Notes: generated by a model not told the origin, from the letters alone. 64,000 bases of DNA from Otatea glauca (GCA_036346275.1 CM070715.1:74015667-74079666), one strand, 5' to 3'; shown: positions 32,918 through 45,022, counted from the stretch's first letter. Numbers and translations are program-made.

Positions 32918-33304
32918 ATTCTGTTCGACAGAGGGTCCGCTTAAGGGCTTGGTCGATTACCGCCAAGGCCTCACTTGGTCGAGTAATGCCTCGCCTGCTC
33001 GTGGTCGAACGATTCGAGTAGATTGGGAATCACTGAGTATCGAGTAGGGATGTGCTGGGTCGAGCACCCTGTCATCAGCCCGTATCGAGTCCTCAGGGTA
33101 ACCGCCAGTTATTCGATGTCAACTCGTCGACTCGATTATGAGCAGAGTTGGAAAAATTCAAAAAATCTAAACATTAGACAGTTGAGCATTTATTGCTTTC
33201 GTCTGCAACGCCAAGATGGGTGCAGTGTCATCATCTTACCTTTCGCGCTGATCAAAGCGCCATGCCACGGGGAATGTACCGTTCGTCTGGAGAGAAGATT
33301 TTGG

Positions 33305-33313
33305 CCTATAAAT
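33305..33313 (+). promoter_or_regulatory. TATA box for the antisense ORF
   Basis: CTATAAATC about 130 bp before the ATG at 33439, on the strand opposite to gag-pol. Confidence 0.5.
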
Positions 33314-33438
33314 CCCCAGATTTGGAACTATAGCCATTCTCCTCCCTTTTTGCCTTCAACCTTACTCTTGAAACCTCCGTCGCACTCCTCAAGCCTTAAT
33401 GCCGCCACCTTCAAAGAACTTGCCTTACCTTTTCCTCA

Positions 33439-36049
33439 ATGGCATCCACCCCTTCAACCAGCGCCAGAGTTGCTCCACCGTCGGAGAAGAAACCCGAGAA
33501 AACCGAGGCGGCCTTCAAGGACGAGGCCCTCAAACGGGTGTGGTAGAAGTTGATCATGACGGAGAAGCATCTCACCGATTTGGAGAAGGATGGCCTCGTT
33601 CCTCCTCGGGAGTTCTTCCATTGGAGGCCGTCACAAGGTGAACTCTATCTCACCCCCGAGAATGAGGATGAGGCCGTTGTATTCAAGGCATTTTTTCGCT
33701 GCGGACTCAGTTTTCCCCCTTCTCTGTTTTTGCTTTCGATTCTTGAGCTCTACCAGATCCAACTTTTCCACCTGAGCCTCAATTCTATCACGATGCTCAG
33801 TGTGTTTGTTCACCTTTGTGAGGCTTTCCTGGGGATCAATCCAAGTCTCAACCTGTTCCGCCACTTCTACAATCTGAAGAGGGCAACGAAGAATGCAGTT
33901 GTTGGGGGTGCTAGTTTTCACCTCCGCAGCGGCGTGTCAAATTCTTATATTTTTGTCCCCGTTACTTCCTCCTGGCAGTTGGACTAGAAAAAACAGTAGT
34001 TTTAAATCACTTCTCCAGACACCGTGAACTTCCCCATAGCTTATCGACCACTCTTCATTCATCCGATTGACCTTTGGATGAAAGTCCCTCCTTCGACCGT
34101 CCGTAGTGCTTATTATGTCCGGAAGATTGAGGAGCTGAGGAAAATTGGGCTGACTGGGTGGCACGTCGCTAGGGACTTCCTCACGAGCCGGTTGAGTCCT
34201 CTGAAGTGCCGAAACCACTTGGCCTGGGACTACGCCAGAGTCGATGATGCTACCAGGGACAATCCTGGAAGTAAGTACTTATAATATCTTGATTTCTTTG
34301 CTTCAGTCGATGAATAGCTGACTTGCTTTTGCCAGATGTGTCAAACTCGGACATCTCCTCTAGGTTGAGCAAGATGTTCCAGGGCTCGGAACCTGACGCT
34401 TGCGGCATCGAGGTGTATTCGCTCGCCAATCCTTGGCCAGAGGTGAGTGCTTTGTCACAGCTCTAAATGCATCGTTCGTGCACCTGTTACTTGCTTTGAC
34501 CCAGAATCTCCTTAGGAGGCCAAGTTCGACGATGACAGTGGGCAGATCGAGGGAGTCATCGTCCTGGATGACAACGAGCCGATTCGCGATGATGATCAAG
34601 CATCGGCCTCTATCTCTGCCAATGCTGGCTCTCCTCTGAATGATCCGGCACCCACTACCACTCTTAATGAGGGTGAAATGGCCTTGGAACAAGTAGCGGT
34701 CGAGTCGCTCTGGGCGAGGAGGTCGGTGTCTCCAGCGCACCATCAACCAACCAAATGGCCTCAGACCTCATCATCAAGGCCATTTGACCAGGTGATCTTC
34801 AATTGCTCTCTTGGATGTTATGAAATCTCTTCTGACATAATCCAACAAATGCTGGATGATCAACGGGCCACCTTGGGGACCGATACGCAGAAGTTGGCAG
34901 CCCCTGCACAAACGTCTCCTCGAACGGGATCTCCATCAACCCAAGTAGTCGAGCAGGTAATACCTCCATCGAGCAGCATTTGTTGTAGTTATTCTTTGAC
35001 AAACCTCGGCTCGTAGTAACTTATTATTCACAGGTTCCACCGTTGGCCGCTGATTCACCGGTGCCACCTCCTCCACTGGCGACGCCGGTCGAGAAGCCAG
35101 TTGCTGGGACCAGACCGGTCCTGGAGAAAACAGCTGCGCAAAATAAGAACGTGAAAGCGAAGTTTCATCTGGCGAAGTAAGTTACCTTTCCTTCTTCACG
35201 ATTCTTTCTTCTTCTTTCGGAGATATCAAACAGAGAATCCCCTGCAAGAAAGCTGCACCTAGCAGCAGCGTTGATGATGTCGCCGTCGCGGCCTTATCGA
35301 CCCTCAGTCCGGTTGCCGTCGTCACCACTCCTACACCAACGGCTCTAGCCCCGCCTCCTCCGACTTCTCAAGTTGCTTTGATATTTTGGTCTGTCCTGAA
35401 GCCCCAATTTCAGGTACATGTCCCCGAATAACTCTGCCCTATGCTTCGCTCTATTCCTTGCTTCGCTTTTTTGAAGCCATTTGGTTTCTTTTCATAGCAT
35501 GCAATAGAAACCTTGCGCAAAGCTGAAGCCTTTTGTGAGCAAGCTCATCAGAAAAATGAGCGACTCATTGCTTCCAATCTGCAAGTGATCGAGATGAAAA
35601 ACGCCGAGCTGAAGGCACTCAGGGTCGACCTGGAAACTGCTAAAGCTGAGGCCGAGAAGTAGAAGGGAGAGACAGAGAAGCTAAAGATTGAGAAAGCTGC
35701 TGCTGATACTGTGTGGCTCAAGGCCAAGGCCAGTCGAGACGAGGAGGAGGCGAGCAGGAAGGCGATCGAGGTCGAGAAAGCTGCAGTAGATGCGGCACTT
35801 GCCACTCTACAGTCAGAGACCCTCGAGCACATGATCTCATCTACACGTCTTGTGACTTCCTACGTGCTTGGCCTGGTGAAGAGCCATCATCCTAACCTGG
35901 ACCTCTCGATATTGGACGAAGGGTTTGCGTGTGAGGCGAGCGAAGCTGCGGATCACATCGAATCCTTTGGAGACCTTGTAAAGAGGTTCGTGCCCCAGCT
36001 GGAGCTATCTCTTGATGGTGAAGACGACGATGCCAACCAGGACCCTTAG
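33439..36049 (+). pseudogene. Antisense ORF of the Tat element (putative gypsy type transposon family), spliced
   Basis: It lies between pol and the 3' LTR on the opposite strand. It starts at 33439 (MASTPSTSARVAPPSEKKPE) about 130 bp after a TATA box, has an in-frame TAG at 33544, and continues EKHLTDLEKDGLVPPREFFH, YQIQLFHLSLNSITMLSVFV, HLCEAFLGINPSLNLFRHF, the conserved block of the plant family annotated as putative gypsy type transposon. After another damaged patch it reads FIHPIDLWMKVPPS, LTGWHVARDFLTSRLSPLK. Splice-like borders (GAG|GTGAGT near 34441, CTTAG| near 34516) separate an acidic linker and, at 35520-36049, a coiled coil (KAKASRDEEEASRKAIEVEK) with an acidic end. The function in the element is unknown. 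Confidence 0.75.
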
Positions 36050-37215
36050 GCCAAGTCACGCTGATGTAAAAACCGAATACTTGCTGTTACTGTAGTCTTT
36101 TATGATAATACCAATTAATTTGCTTGTCCATTGTGCTTTGCCTACTATTTCCTTGTCGATGAAATAGAGTAGCACAAGTAGATACAAATCTGACTTAGTA
36201 TTTATAGACCTTCAGTAAAGAATATACCTAATTGTACCTGCACATAGGGCTAGAAAAAATGTTCATTAAATGCCTTAGCCCCCGAGCGAGTACTCGGAGA
36301 GGCCACATATAACATAAACGCTATATTAGTTACAGTAAAACTACATGGTTTTTGCAAGTCTTCATCGACCATATAACTTAGACTCTTTAGCAAACATGAA
36401 CTTGCTGAGCGGTGCATGTAGAATCGACTAGAGGTCTCGTCTCCCACCGTCCGCTGAGTGTTAGATGTCTGATAATCTAGTGCTCGTATGCGCGCAGGGT
36501 AGAATTGCTCATCGTCGGGTTCAGGCATGGCCATGCATTGGTTTTGTTTGCTAACATGCTAAGTACGCGATCGAGTAAATACGTGCAAAGCATTGCATGT
36601 AAAAGAAAGTAAAGAAATTGTGTCTACAGTGCTATGCTCGATAACAGTATCGACCAGGAAAAAGAACAAAGGTACAGAGTTACCTATAGCCCCCCGACTC
36701 CTTACTCGATGATGCATCATTGGGTAGGGAGTAGATTGACGTAAGCACATTGTCGTGATGTAGCCCCCGACTCTTTACCTGATAGCTGGATCGAGCAAGA
36801 AAGAGTGAAGCATTAGCATCACGGATACCTGTTGCGACTCCGAACCCCTTATTCGATAGGTGTATTGACCCGAGAGTAGAGCCATGTAGAGAAAAGATCG
36901 AGCGATGTAGCCCCCGACCCTCTACTCGATGGGTACATCGATTATATGGTAGATCATACACTCGGGTGCATGAGCCCCCGAGCATTTTGGTGAGGCCTCA
37001 AAAAATCCAAACGGTCGGAGTAGATACGACAAAACTCCATTGTAGTGATTGAATTCTGTTATAGTTTTCGCGCCCCTTCAGCTTCCACGTGGCACGTCAT
37101 AGAGTAGCGTCTCTTCGGTTTTCGCACTCATGTGGAAGTGCAAAATACACCTCGTGGATTGGGATCGACGTGAATTTAAACAGATTCATTGCTACAGTAT
37201 GACTTGTTCCCAGAG

Positions 37216-37225
37216 CTATAAATAG
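37216..37225 (+). promoter_or_regulatory. TATA box for the second antisense ORF
   Basis: CTATAAATAG within a GC-richer promoter-like stretch. Confidence 0.5.
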
Positions 37226-37296
37226 ACGGGACTCATAGTCGCATGCCACAACTCATCTTATTTCTTGCCCTCCTGCTTGCGCTTTCTCACTCTTCA

Positions 37297-37554
37297 ATGG
37301 CCTTCACTCCACCATCGTCCTTGTCCGTGATCATCCTTGGAGATTCCCCTCCCCCTACACCACTAGCTGTAGTTTCTCCGGGGAGGATCATCATCTCGTC
37401 CGATGAGGAGGAAGAGATCAACTGGGAGGGTGTCGAGAGGGAAGTTTGGCCGGAGGAGGAAGAAGAGGTGACCAGCAAGCTGAAGGTTGCCGTCGAAGAA
37501 AATGACACCGCCCCTGCTCCTTTCGTGAGAGTAGATACCACCGTCGGCACATGA
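37297..37554 (+). CDS. Second antisense ORF of the Tat element
   Basis: A frame with MAFTPPSSLSVIILGDSPPP, PGRIIISSDEEEEINWEGVE and REVWPEEEEEVTSKL, rich in Glu and Pro, on the plus strand about 72 bp after a TATA box at 37216. An in-frame ATG at 37243 would add 18 hydrophobic residues resembling a signal peptide, but it sits only about 20-25 bp from the TATA box, so 37297 is the better start. No domain is recognised. After the stop the frame continues for about 35 codons in the same style, so the stop may be a mutation. Confidence 0.45.
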   Translation: MAFTPPSSLSVIILGDSPPPTPLAVVSPGRIIISSDEEEEINWEGVEREVWPEEEEEVTSKLKVAVEENDTAPAPFVRVDTTVGT

Positions 37555-37915
37555 GGAGAAGAAGGTGAAGCTACCAACACCGAAGAAGGTGGTGAAGCTC
37601 ACAACAGCTTCATCAGCCCAGCGATTGCTCGCCCTTTAAGTCATCCCGGTGCTTAGAGGCTGGAGAGGTCGCCTTTTCCATCAGCTGGTGGCCGGGTCTT
37701 CACGTCCTCCTCTGGTCCATACAGAGGGCGTAAGCCCATCTCGGGGACCATACTTTTCCAGTCCCCGTGGGTGCAGGGGAGGCGGCACGATGCCTCCGAG
37801 GATAAGTAGTAGTAGAGTGCCTACTTTAAGATGTAATAGGATAAAATTTTGTTAGTAAAATTTTAATGAAATCGTACTTACGTGAATTTTGGTTGCAGTG
37901 CACTTTCTGTCTTAT

Positions 37916-38973
37916 TCATGTATGAAATCTCCTCAATTGATCAATGTTCCATGAGTTGTCAAGTATCGCTCCTTTCGATATCGATAGCCGTACTGATCCA
38001 GGTCGAGTCACTTCGACCACCACATAGGGACCTTCCCACTTAGGTGATAGCTTATCACGGTTATGTTGCCTTTGCACCTTTCGTAGTACTAAGTCCCCGA
38101 CAGTGAGTGCTCTTTCTTGGATTCTCTGGCCATGATATCTGTGCAAGGCTTGCTGATACTTGGCCGCTCGAATGGATGCCTGATCCCTGTACTCTTTGAG
38201 TAGATTTACATCATCAGTTGTGCCTGCTCCTGTTCCTCTTCCAAGTAGTTGTCCGCACGAGGTGACCTAAACGTTAACTTAGTCGGAAGAATTGCTTCTG
38301 CTCCGTAGACCAAGAAAAATGGCGTTTCACCAGTGGCTCGACTAGTCGATGTACGAGAAGCCCATAGCACTGAGGGGAGTTCTTTCGCCCACTGGGTCGA
38401 GTAAGCCTTGAGCCTATCGAACACGCGGGCCTTGATCCCCTGTAGGATTATGCCATTGGCGCATTTGATCTGACCATTACTCTGAGGATGAGCTACAGAG
38501 GCGAAACAAAGTTTGATACCCAGCTCTTCGCAAAAGGCTATGAAAGCATTTCTTTTGAACTGGCTACCATTGCCTGTAATTTTTCGATTAGAGATGTCAA
38601 ATCGAGTAACGATGCTTCTCATGAACTTCTTAGCCACTTATGAGGTGATGCTCTTGACGGGTTCGGCTTCGATCCACTTGGTGAACGTGTTGATAGCTAT
38701 GAATAGGAACTTGTAACCTCCTTGGGCTCTTGGGAACGGTCCCAAGATATCTAAGCCCCAGACGGAGAAAGGGCAAGATAGAGGAATAGTTTCTAGAGCC
38801 TGGGCTGGTCGGGTGGTTTGCTTATCATAAAATTGGTAGCTCTCATACTTTTTCACCAGGTCACAAGCATCCTGGAGGGTAGTCGCCCAATAGAACCCCT
38901 GCTGAAAAACTTTTCTGACTAAGGTGTGATTGAACACATAGTTGCCGTAGATGACTCTATGGACATCGAGCAA
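37916..38973 (-). pseudogene. Tat integrase
   Basis: 38638-38973 holds the zinc-finger region (FQQGFYWATTLQDACDLVKK; the cysteine expected after VKKYES is Tyr, YQF) and the first catalytic Asp, in LDILGPFP. 38206-38637 holds the core end, where the expected D of DNG is Gly (ITGNGSQF) and the expected VER block reads GQIKCANG, so the second and third catalytic acids are lost. 37916-38146 is the C-terminal part with GDLVLRKV and KLSPKWEGPYVVVEV. No chromodomain is present, as usual for Tat. Confidence 0.9.
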
Positions 38974-39152
38974 TATCTTATTACCCTCTTGTTAAGTGAT
39001 GCACTTCATCAAGATTCCGTTACTCCCCTTTCGGTAGAGCTTGTTGTCTACCAATGCGTATAGTTTAGACTTACGCACAATTTTCTCTGCTGAGGCATCA
39101 TCATCAGGGATCTCTCGACCTTCAAGATAGGTTTGGAATGGAGTCATCCAAG

Positions 39153-40178
39153 TCAGCTCGTGTTTGAGTAGTGTAGTTTTTGTGTCTGCAGGTTATGTCT
39201 TGCTGACTCGACTAGACTACTGGTCGAGTTGGGCAGCATCTGCCTCCCGTACGGGGGAGATGGATGGTTTGAGGAGTTTCTCAATGAAGACTCCTGCGGG
39301 CGTGGGCGAACGGAACGAAGCGAGCCTGGCAAGTTCATCGGCAATAGAATTGTCACATCGCCTGATATGCCTTACCTCGAGCCCTTCGAACTTGTGCTCT
39401 AGCTTGCGAACCTCGTTCAGATATGCCGCCATGTTGTCGTTCAAACACTAGTACTCCTTTCGCACTTGGTTCACGACTAGTTGTGAGTCCCCTTTCATAA
39501 GTAATTGTCTGATGCCAAGTGACGCAGCCATGAGGATCCTGTTAACTAGTCCCTCGTATTCTTCAATGTTGTTCGAAGCCTGAAAATTGAGTTGAATGAT
39601 ATATTTAAGCTCCTCACCTGTCGGAGATTTGAGCACGATGCCAGCCCCCAAGCCCTGAAGCGTGAGCGACCCATCCAAGAATATTGTCAAGTGGCCATTG
39701 ACCGCCTTATGCTCCTTTTCCTCGAGTGCATCCATTCCACGATGAAGTCCGCCAAGATTCTTGACTTGATGTTGGTTCACGGCGCGAAGTCGACCTTGAA
39801 CTCGTTGAGTTCGACCGCCCATTGCGCAATTCGCCCTGTCGCCTCTTGTTTGCGTATTACCTCCTTCAGCAGATACGTCGTCATAACCGTAATCTTGTGT
39901 GTTTGGAAGTAGTGTCGTAGCTTTCGAGAGGTTATCATGATAGCGTACAACATCTTCTGCACCTGAGGGTATCGCAGCTTGGCATCTTGCAAGACCTCGC
40001 TCACGTAGTACACTGGCTTTTAGACCTTGGCCTTTTTCTCGGGGCAATCTCGCTCGACCACCAGCACTGTGCTTACTACTTGAGGGGTAGTTGCAATGTA
40101 CAAAAAGAACTCCTCTTTTTTGTTAGGCGAATTTAAAACTGATAGAGACAATAAGTACCTTTTTAGATCTCGAAAAGC
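39153..40178 (-). pseudogene. Tat RNase H region (two domains)
   Basis: The first, retroviral-type domain is read at 39777-40047 (YYVSEVLQDAKLRYPQVQKM, LRHYFQTHKITVMT, RIAQWAVELNEF). The second, archaeal-type domain is at 39448-39720 (LTIFLDGSLTLQGLGAGIVL, NNIEEYEGLVNRILMAASLG, GDSQLVVNQVRKEY) and continues in the 39217-39444 frame (YLNEVRKLEHKFEGLEVRHI, ADELARLASFR). Two RNase H domains in tandem are a hallmark of the Tat lineage. Frameshifts and stops break the region. Confidence 0.85.
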
Positions 40179-41000
40179 TTATTCTGCCTCCTTGGTCCAC
40201 TCGAAAGTGTAATGCTTCTTGAGTAACTTGAAGAAGGATAGCCCTCGTTCGCCTATCCGAGAAATGAATCTACTAAGGGCTGCGATGCAGCCCATGAGCT
40301 TTTGCACTTCCCTCAGTATCCGCGGAGAACGCATCTGTTCGATGGCCTCAATTTTACACGGGTTGGCCTCGATGCTTTGACTGGACACCAGGAAACCGAG
40401 AAGCTTGCCGAATGGGACGCTAAATGTGCACTTCTCGGGGTTAAGCATCATCCGATACTTTCTGAGGTTGTCAAATGTCTCCTCAAGGTCACTCATTAGG
40501 GTGCTCCCAGTTTTTGATTTGACTACGATATTATCGACATACGCTTCCACATTGCGCCTGATTTGGGACTTCAAGTAGTTTTGAATACAGCGTTGATTTG
40601 TAGCACCAACACACTTTAAACCAAAAGGCATCTTAACATAACAGAATACACTGATTGGAGTAGTAAAAGCAGTTTTCTCTTCATCCTATCCAGACATGCT
40701 AATTTGGTGATACCCTGAGTAGGCATCTAGAAAACTTAGCAGCTCACAACCCGCAGTAGAATCCACTATCTGGTCAATGCGGGGGAGAGGAAAAGGATCT
40801 TTAGGACAAGCCTTGTTGAGGTCGGTGTAGTCGACGCACATCCTCCACTTACCGTTGGGTTTCTTGACGAGGACAGAGCTCGCCAACCAAGTTGGGTAAC
40901 CGACCTCTTGGATGAAGCCAGCCTTCAGGAGTTTGCCGACCTCCTCTTGTATTGCCTACTTCCTGTCTTCTGGAAATCTACGCTGTTTCTACACCACAGG
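40179..41000 (-). pseudogene. Tat reverse transcriptase
   Basis: Two pieces. 40686-40886 has SSVLVKKPNGKWRMCVDYTD, LNKACPKDPFPLPRID and FLDAYSGYHQI. 40179-40631 has MPFGLKCVGATNQR, the active-site region YVDNIVVK, LNPEKCTF, GKLLGFLVS and the connection domain. The canonical YVDD is YVDN here, which removes an essential aspartate; a stop and a damaged stretch lie between the pieces. The copy cannot reverse transcribe. Confidence 0.9.
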
Positions 41001-41665
41001 CCTGGCGTTAGGTTCCACAGCTAGTTGATGCTCGATCACCTCCTTGGGGACCCCAGGCATGTCAGGTGGTTGCCACGCGAACACGTTGCGGTTTGCCCGA
41101 AGAAAGGCGACGAGCTCGAATTCCTATTTGGGATCAAGATCAGCGCCTACCTTGACCGTCTTGGAAGGCTCCGACGGGTCCAGGGGCACTGTCTTGACAC
41201 CTCCATCAGTCTTCTTATCCTTCTTGCCATCGTCGACTAGATCTTTGGCGGCACTGTTGGACATAGAGGCCTTGTCGTTGCTATTGTACCTTTGGTGCTT
41301 AGCACCCTCATCGTCGTCACTGGTTGTCGACCCGCAGAGATGCTCGACCATCTCTAGGCTCTTCCTGTCGCACCGGACCGCAGTGCGCTGATCCCCCTAG
41401 ATTGCAAGGCTCCCTTTGGCGCCAGCATCTTGATGGTCTGATATGTGTAGTGCACCACGACCATGAACTTAGCTAGCATTGGGCGGCCTAAGATTACATT
41501 GTAGGAGGTCTAAAGTCCACCACGTCGAAGAGGATCTTTTCGGTGCGGAAATTGTCTGGTGTGCCGAACGTGACTGGTAGCTCGATCTGGCCAAGGGGCA
41601 TCGAAAATGATCGCAGTTATACCATAGAATGGTTCTGCTCCGGTCTTGATCTCTGTCCGGCGAAT

Positions 41666-42328
41666 TCACATGTTCTCCAACGTCTTCGCGAAGATGAGGT
41701 TTAACGAACTACCTCCATCGATCAAGATTCGAGCGACCTTAACGTTTATGATGGTGGGCTCGACCACCACGGGGTATTGACCCAGATGTGAGATCACGGT
41801 TTGGTGATTCAACTGATCGAAGGTGACTGATACTTCTGACCACCTGAGGAACCTGGGGAGAGCTGGTGTGGCCAAGTTGACCTCCCGCTCAATTGCCTTG
41901 TACTGCCTTTTGGACACGTATGTGGTAGATCTCCCAAAGATCTGCGCCAACTTATGATCAGCCCCGCAGTATTCGGACTCGTCGTCCTGGGGCTTCTCTT
42001 TGGCTTGCTCCACCCCACGCTTGGCGAGGGCAGCCTTGAGTTTCTCCTGGACCTTCTTGCTGATCACCTGACATTCATCGAAATCGTGTTTGTCCGTGTG
42101 ATGGATTGGGCAGTATTTTCCTCCCCCGCGGCTTTGACCCTTGTTGTCACCAATATTACGCGCCTTGCCTCTTTCGACCACAGCTACAGTAGAGTCACCT
42201 TTGCACTTCTCTCCACGGTTCTTATTCATCTTCACCCCCTGCTTGGGCGACTCGGGCTTGTCGTCTCCAGACTTTCGGTCATCGAGATGGTCTCGAGCCT
42301 CGGTACGTATGGCGTATTTGTCTACCAA
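41666..42328 (-). pseudogene. Tat gag C-terminus and aspartic protease
   Basis: One 220-codon open frame. The zinc-binding block is of the unusual Tat form, YCPIHHTDKHDFDEC. The protease follows with RILIDGGSSLNLIFAKTL, where DGG stands at the position of the usual DTG; this substitution is common in Tat-type proteases. It processes the polyprotein in active elements. The frame ends at a nonsense codon just after the protease. Confidence 0.85.
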
Positions 42329-42329
42329 A

Positions 42330-44013
42330 TCGAAAAGCTCCTTGGTGATTCGGATCTTTCGGGGGGCAAGCTTTCCTTTTAACTCCCTATCCTAGACACT
42401 GTTCTCGAAGGCCACTATGAGTGCCTCGTCTGAGATGTCAGGGATCGAGTTGCGCTTATCGCTGAAGCGTCGAATGAAGCCACGCAATGACTCACCTGGC
42501 TTTTGTATCACCCGATGCAAGTCGCTGCGTGTTTTGGGGCGTTCGTACGTGCCTTGAAAGTTGGTAATGAATTGGGCCCGCAATTCCGCCCATGAGGATA
42601 TCGAGTGAGATGGAAGGTTGAGCAACCAAAACCTCGCCGCACCATTCAGGGCGGCGAGCAAGTAATTAGCCATCACTTTCTCGTTTCCCCAGCAGTCCTC
42701 ATGACTGTAGTATAAATCTGCAGCCACTCGACAGGATTGATTTTGCCCGAGTAATTCTCGACGGGGCTTAGCTTGAGCTCAGGGGTGAAGGCCTTGCATC
42801 CTTCATCGACATCCTTGGGGGTCACCTGCCGCGGACCTTGTCTAGGAGGGAACCTACGCCGTGTAGGCGAGCGGCCCCTCGTGGGCAGAGATTTGCCCTG
42901 TCGGGCTCGATGAGCGAGAGATTTGCCCCTCGAAGGTGGGGACTCGTTTTCCCGCCGCTCATAGTCTTCCTGGTCGCATTTCTCCCTTCAATCATGAAGG
43001 ACGTCACGCAAATCACGCCGATCATGAGGAATATGATCTCGAAGATCCTCGAAATGTCCCCGATGGGGGTTGGTGCGAACCGACCTGGAAGCACGTTTGT
43101 TGGAGCTAGCCACCGCCGATCCTACTGCTCGATGGCGGTGAGACGGTCTCGACCGCTGACTCCAGGCTCCCTGTTGGCTGGGGTGTCCAAGCCTCGAGTC
43201 GACTGCTCGAGCGATCTGGGCTTACGCTGCATCGAGCAGCGTCTTTATCTGATCGAACACTGTAGTCATCGGATTGCCCGGAACTAGTGGCGAAAGGGAT
43301 TTTAGCAGCATGTGAGCACACTGGACATTTGCCTCAGGAGTGTTGAAGATGTCGCTGTTGTGGCTCTGATGGGATGCTGCTCTGGGAGTGCAACCGAGCC
43401 TACCGTTGTGGTCGATTTGTTGAGGAATTTGTTGTCCCTGAAGATACCATGTCGGCGGGCGGGGCGTCATCGGTTCATCGAGATCAAGTTGCCTCGACAA
43501 ATTGGCCATGACCTCGTCTATGGCCGTGGCTACTAGATCACGTCGATGATATGTGGTATTGGGAGCAACAACGTTTGCAGGATCTTGAGGCAGATGCGGG
43601 GGGATTTACCGTCCCTGACCTTCTACGGCGTTTTCCCCTGTGTTCCTTTTTTGGGAACGGCCGACAGTAGCACTGCTGTTGGCTTCGACCAAGAACACAC
43701 ATCGATTTGTCGTGCTGCTGCCCTGGCTGCTGTAGCTGTCATTTTTGCCTTCACTCTCCGTGTCGATGCACATGAGGACGTTGGTCTCCATCGGGTCAAA
43801 ACCGATGAAACCTACCTCTCGGCATGGATCCCAAGAGTGGGACTCGGTGAAACCGATGTGCACTAGATCTCCGTCCGGTCCCCATCGATAGAGCATGGTT
43901 CTAAAGGCAATCTCAGATCCGATTGCAGCTGCTTGGTCGATAGCGGTGACCAAACAAAAATTATCGCACGGGTAGTCGCCAGAAGATCCGATGTGAGCAC
44001 GCACCGAAGACAC
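42330..44013 (-). pseudogene. Tat gag, several frames
   Basis: The N-terminal part (43606-44013) reads YRWGPDGDLVHIGF, then FDPMETNVLMCIDTESEG. A second piece at 43222-43509 starts MANLSRQLDLDEPMTPRPP. The capsid domain is at 42392-42727: MANYLLAALNGAARFWLLNL, SWAELRAQFITNFQGTYERP, and LHRVIQKPGESLRGFIRRFS. The pieces lie in different frames, so gag is broken. Confidence 0.85.
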
Positions 44014-44041
44014 GCTTGATCTGCAAAAAAACAGTTGAAGG

Positions 44042-44060
44042 CCCCTACCTGACGCACCAA
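44042..44060 (-). other. Primer binding site of the Tat element
   Basis: The minus strand reads TTGGTGCGTCAGGTAGGGG one base inside the LTR. It is close to the site used by RIRE2-type elements (TGGCGCGCCAGGTAGGGG), usually assigned to a tRNA-Arg. Confidence 0.75.
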
Positions 44061-44061
44061 C

Positions 44062-44696
44062 TGTCGAAGGTTAGAAATCAACAATAAACTTATACTTTCG
44101 GGTACCTTCGGGTTATCAGAGTCAAGCACAAAATCAGAGGCACACGATGTAGACAGGTTCGGTCCCTCGGCGGAGTAACACCCTACTTCCTGTGTGGATG
44201 ATATATTTATGTGGTGGATAGAATATAGAGCAATTTGTCTAGCCCTAGTTATAAGGAAGATCGAACTCCGGCTAAGGCTAAGGATGGAGGTTGATGAAGC
44301 GTCAGGTCGTCGACTCCTGGTTGCTCTGTGCAAAAACTCTCAAAGTCTTCTCCTTCTTTTCTCTTGAGGACCCCTACCCCTGGACTTATATAGTCGGGGT
44401 AGTCCGGCCTCAAGTTGAGTTGTAATCGGTTTGGAGTACCAGATCGTAGTTGCTGAGGAATCCATCATCACATGATCTTCGTAGTATATCCAAACTTCCC
44501 AGAATATCAGGCGTACTCGAGTTGGTTTCCTCGTAATGGGAACATGATCGAGTCCTTCTTAATATCGAATTATCCTTTCCGCGTATATCTTATCCCACAA
44601 AATAGGGCCCGAGATATCCAGAGTCTCTGTACATCATTAGGAAATATCCTTCGCGTATCCTGCATGAGCTCATACCCCATATTTAGATATTCGACA
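44062..44696 (-). repeat. 5' LTR of the Tat element
   Basis: In plus orientation it begins TGTCGAAGGTTAGAAATC and ends ATTCGACA; it closely matches 32269-32906. A TATA-like TTATATAGTC is at about 44389. Confidence 0.93.
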
Positions 44697-44845
44697 ATAA
44701 GTTAGCTCCGGTGGTGGTTCTGCCCACCTATCATGGCGGACGTTATTGCTATGGTCATGGCTACCTATCGAGCTAGGAGAACACAACGTGCGACACTTCC
44801 ACAATCAGGAACGAGGTCATTTTTACAATTTCATTCAGATAAGGA
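44697..44845. other. Host sequence between the Tat element and a microsatellite
   Basis: About 150 bp, open in one frame (ADVIAMVMATYRARR) but too short to assign. ATAAG at 44697-44701 is the probable right target duplication of the Tat element. Confidence 0.4.
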
Positions 44846-45022
44846 CTATATATATATGTATATATATGTATGTATATATATGTGTGTGTATATGTATATA
44901 TGCATATATACACATATATACACACATATATGTATATATGTTATACGTATATACATATATTTACGTGTACACGTAAATATAAGTATATATACGTGTATAT
45001 GTAAATATACGTATATATAGAT
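44846..45022. repeat. TATATG/TATACG microsatellite
   Basis: About 175 bp of tata, tatg, tgtg and cgta steps, including a 16-bp palindrome TTACGTGTACACGTAA at 44961-44976. It abuts the left end of the large MULE. Confidence 0.93.

Larger units (their letters stand above)
32269..44696 (-). mobile_element. Tat-type Ty3/gypsy LTR retrotransposon, complete but decayed
   Basis: LTRs of 638 and 635 bp with TGTCGAA...TTYGACA ends bound a 12.4-kb element. Flanks ATAGG and ATAAG differ in one base and are probably the target duplication. From right to left: 5' LTR, primer site TTGGTGCGTCAGGTAGGGG, gag, protease, RT, two RNase H regions, integrase, then about 5 kb with ORFs on the opposite strand, a purine tract (CAGGGGCTAA) and the 3' LTR. 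Dual RNase H and extra ORFs before the 3' LTR are typical of the Tat lineage (RIRE2/Grande-like). Many stops, frameshifts and lost catalytic residues show an old copy. Confidence 0.93.

Noticed and set aside
43863..44333. A 156-codon minus-strand frame overlapping the Tat 5' LTR
   Set aside because: It spans LTR, primer site and leader, so it is not a protein-coding unit.
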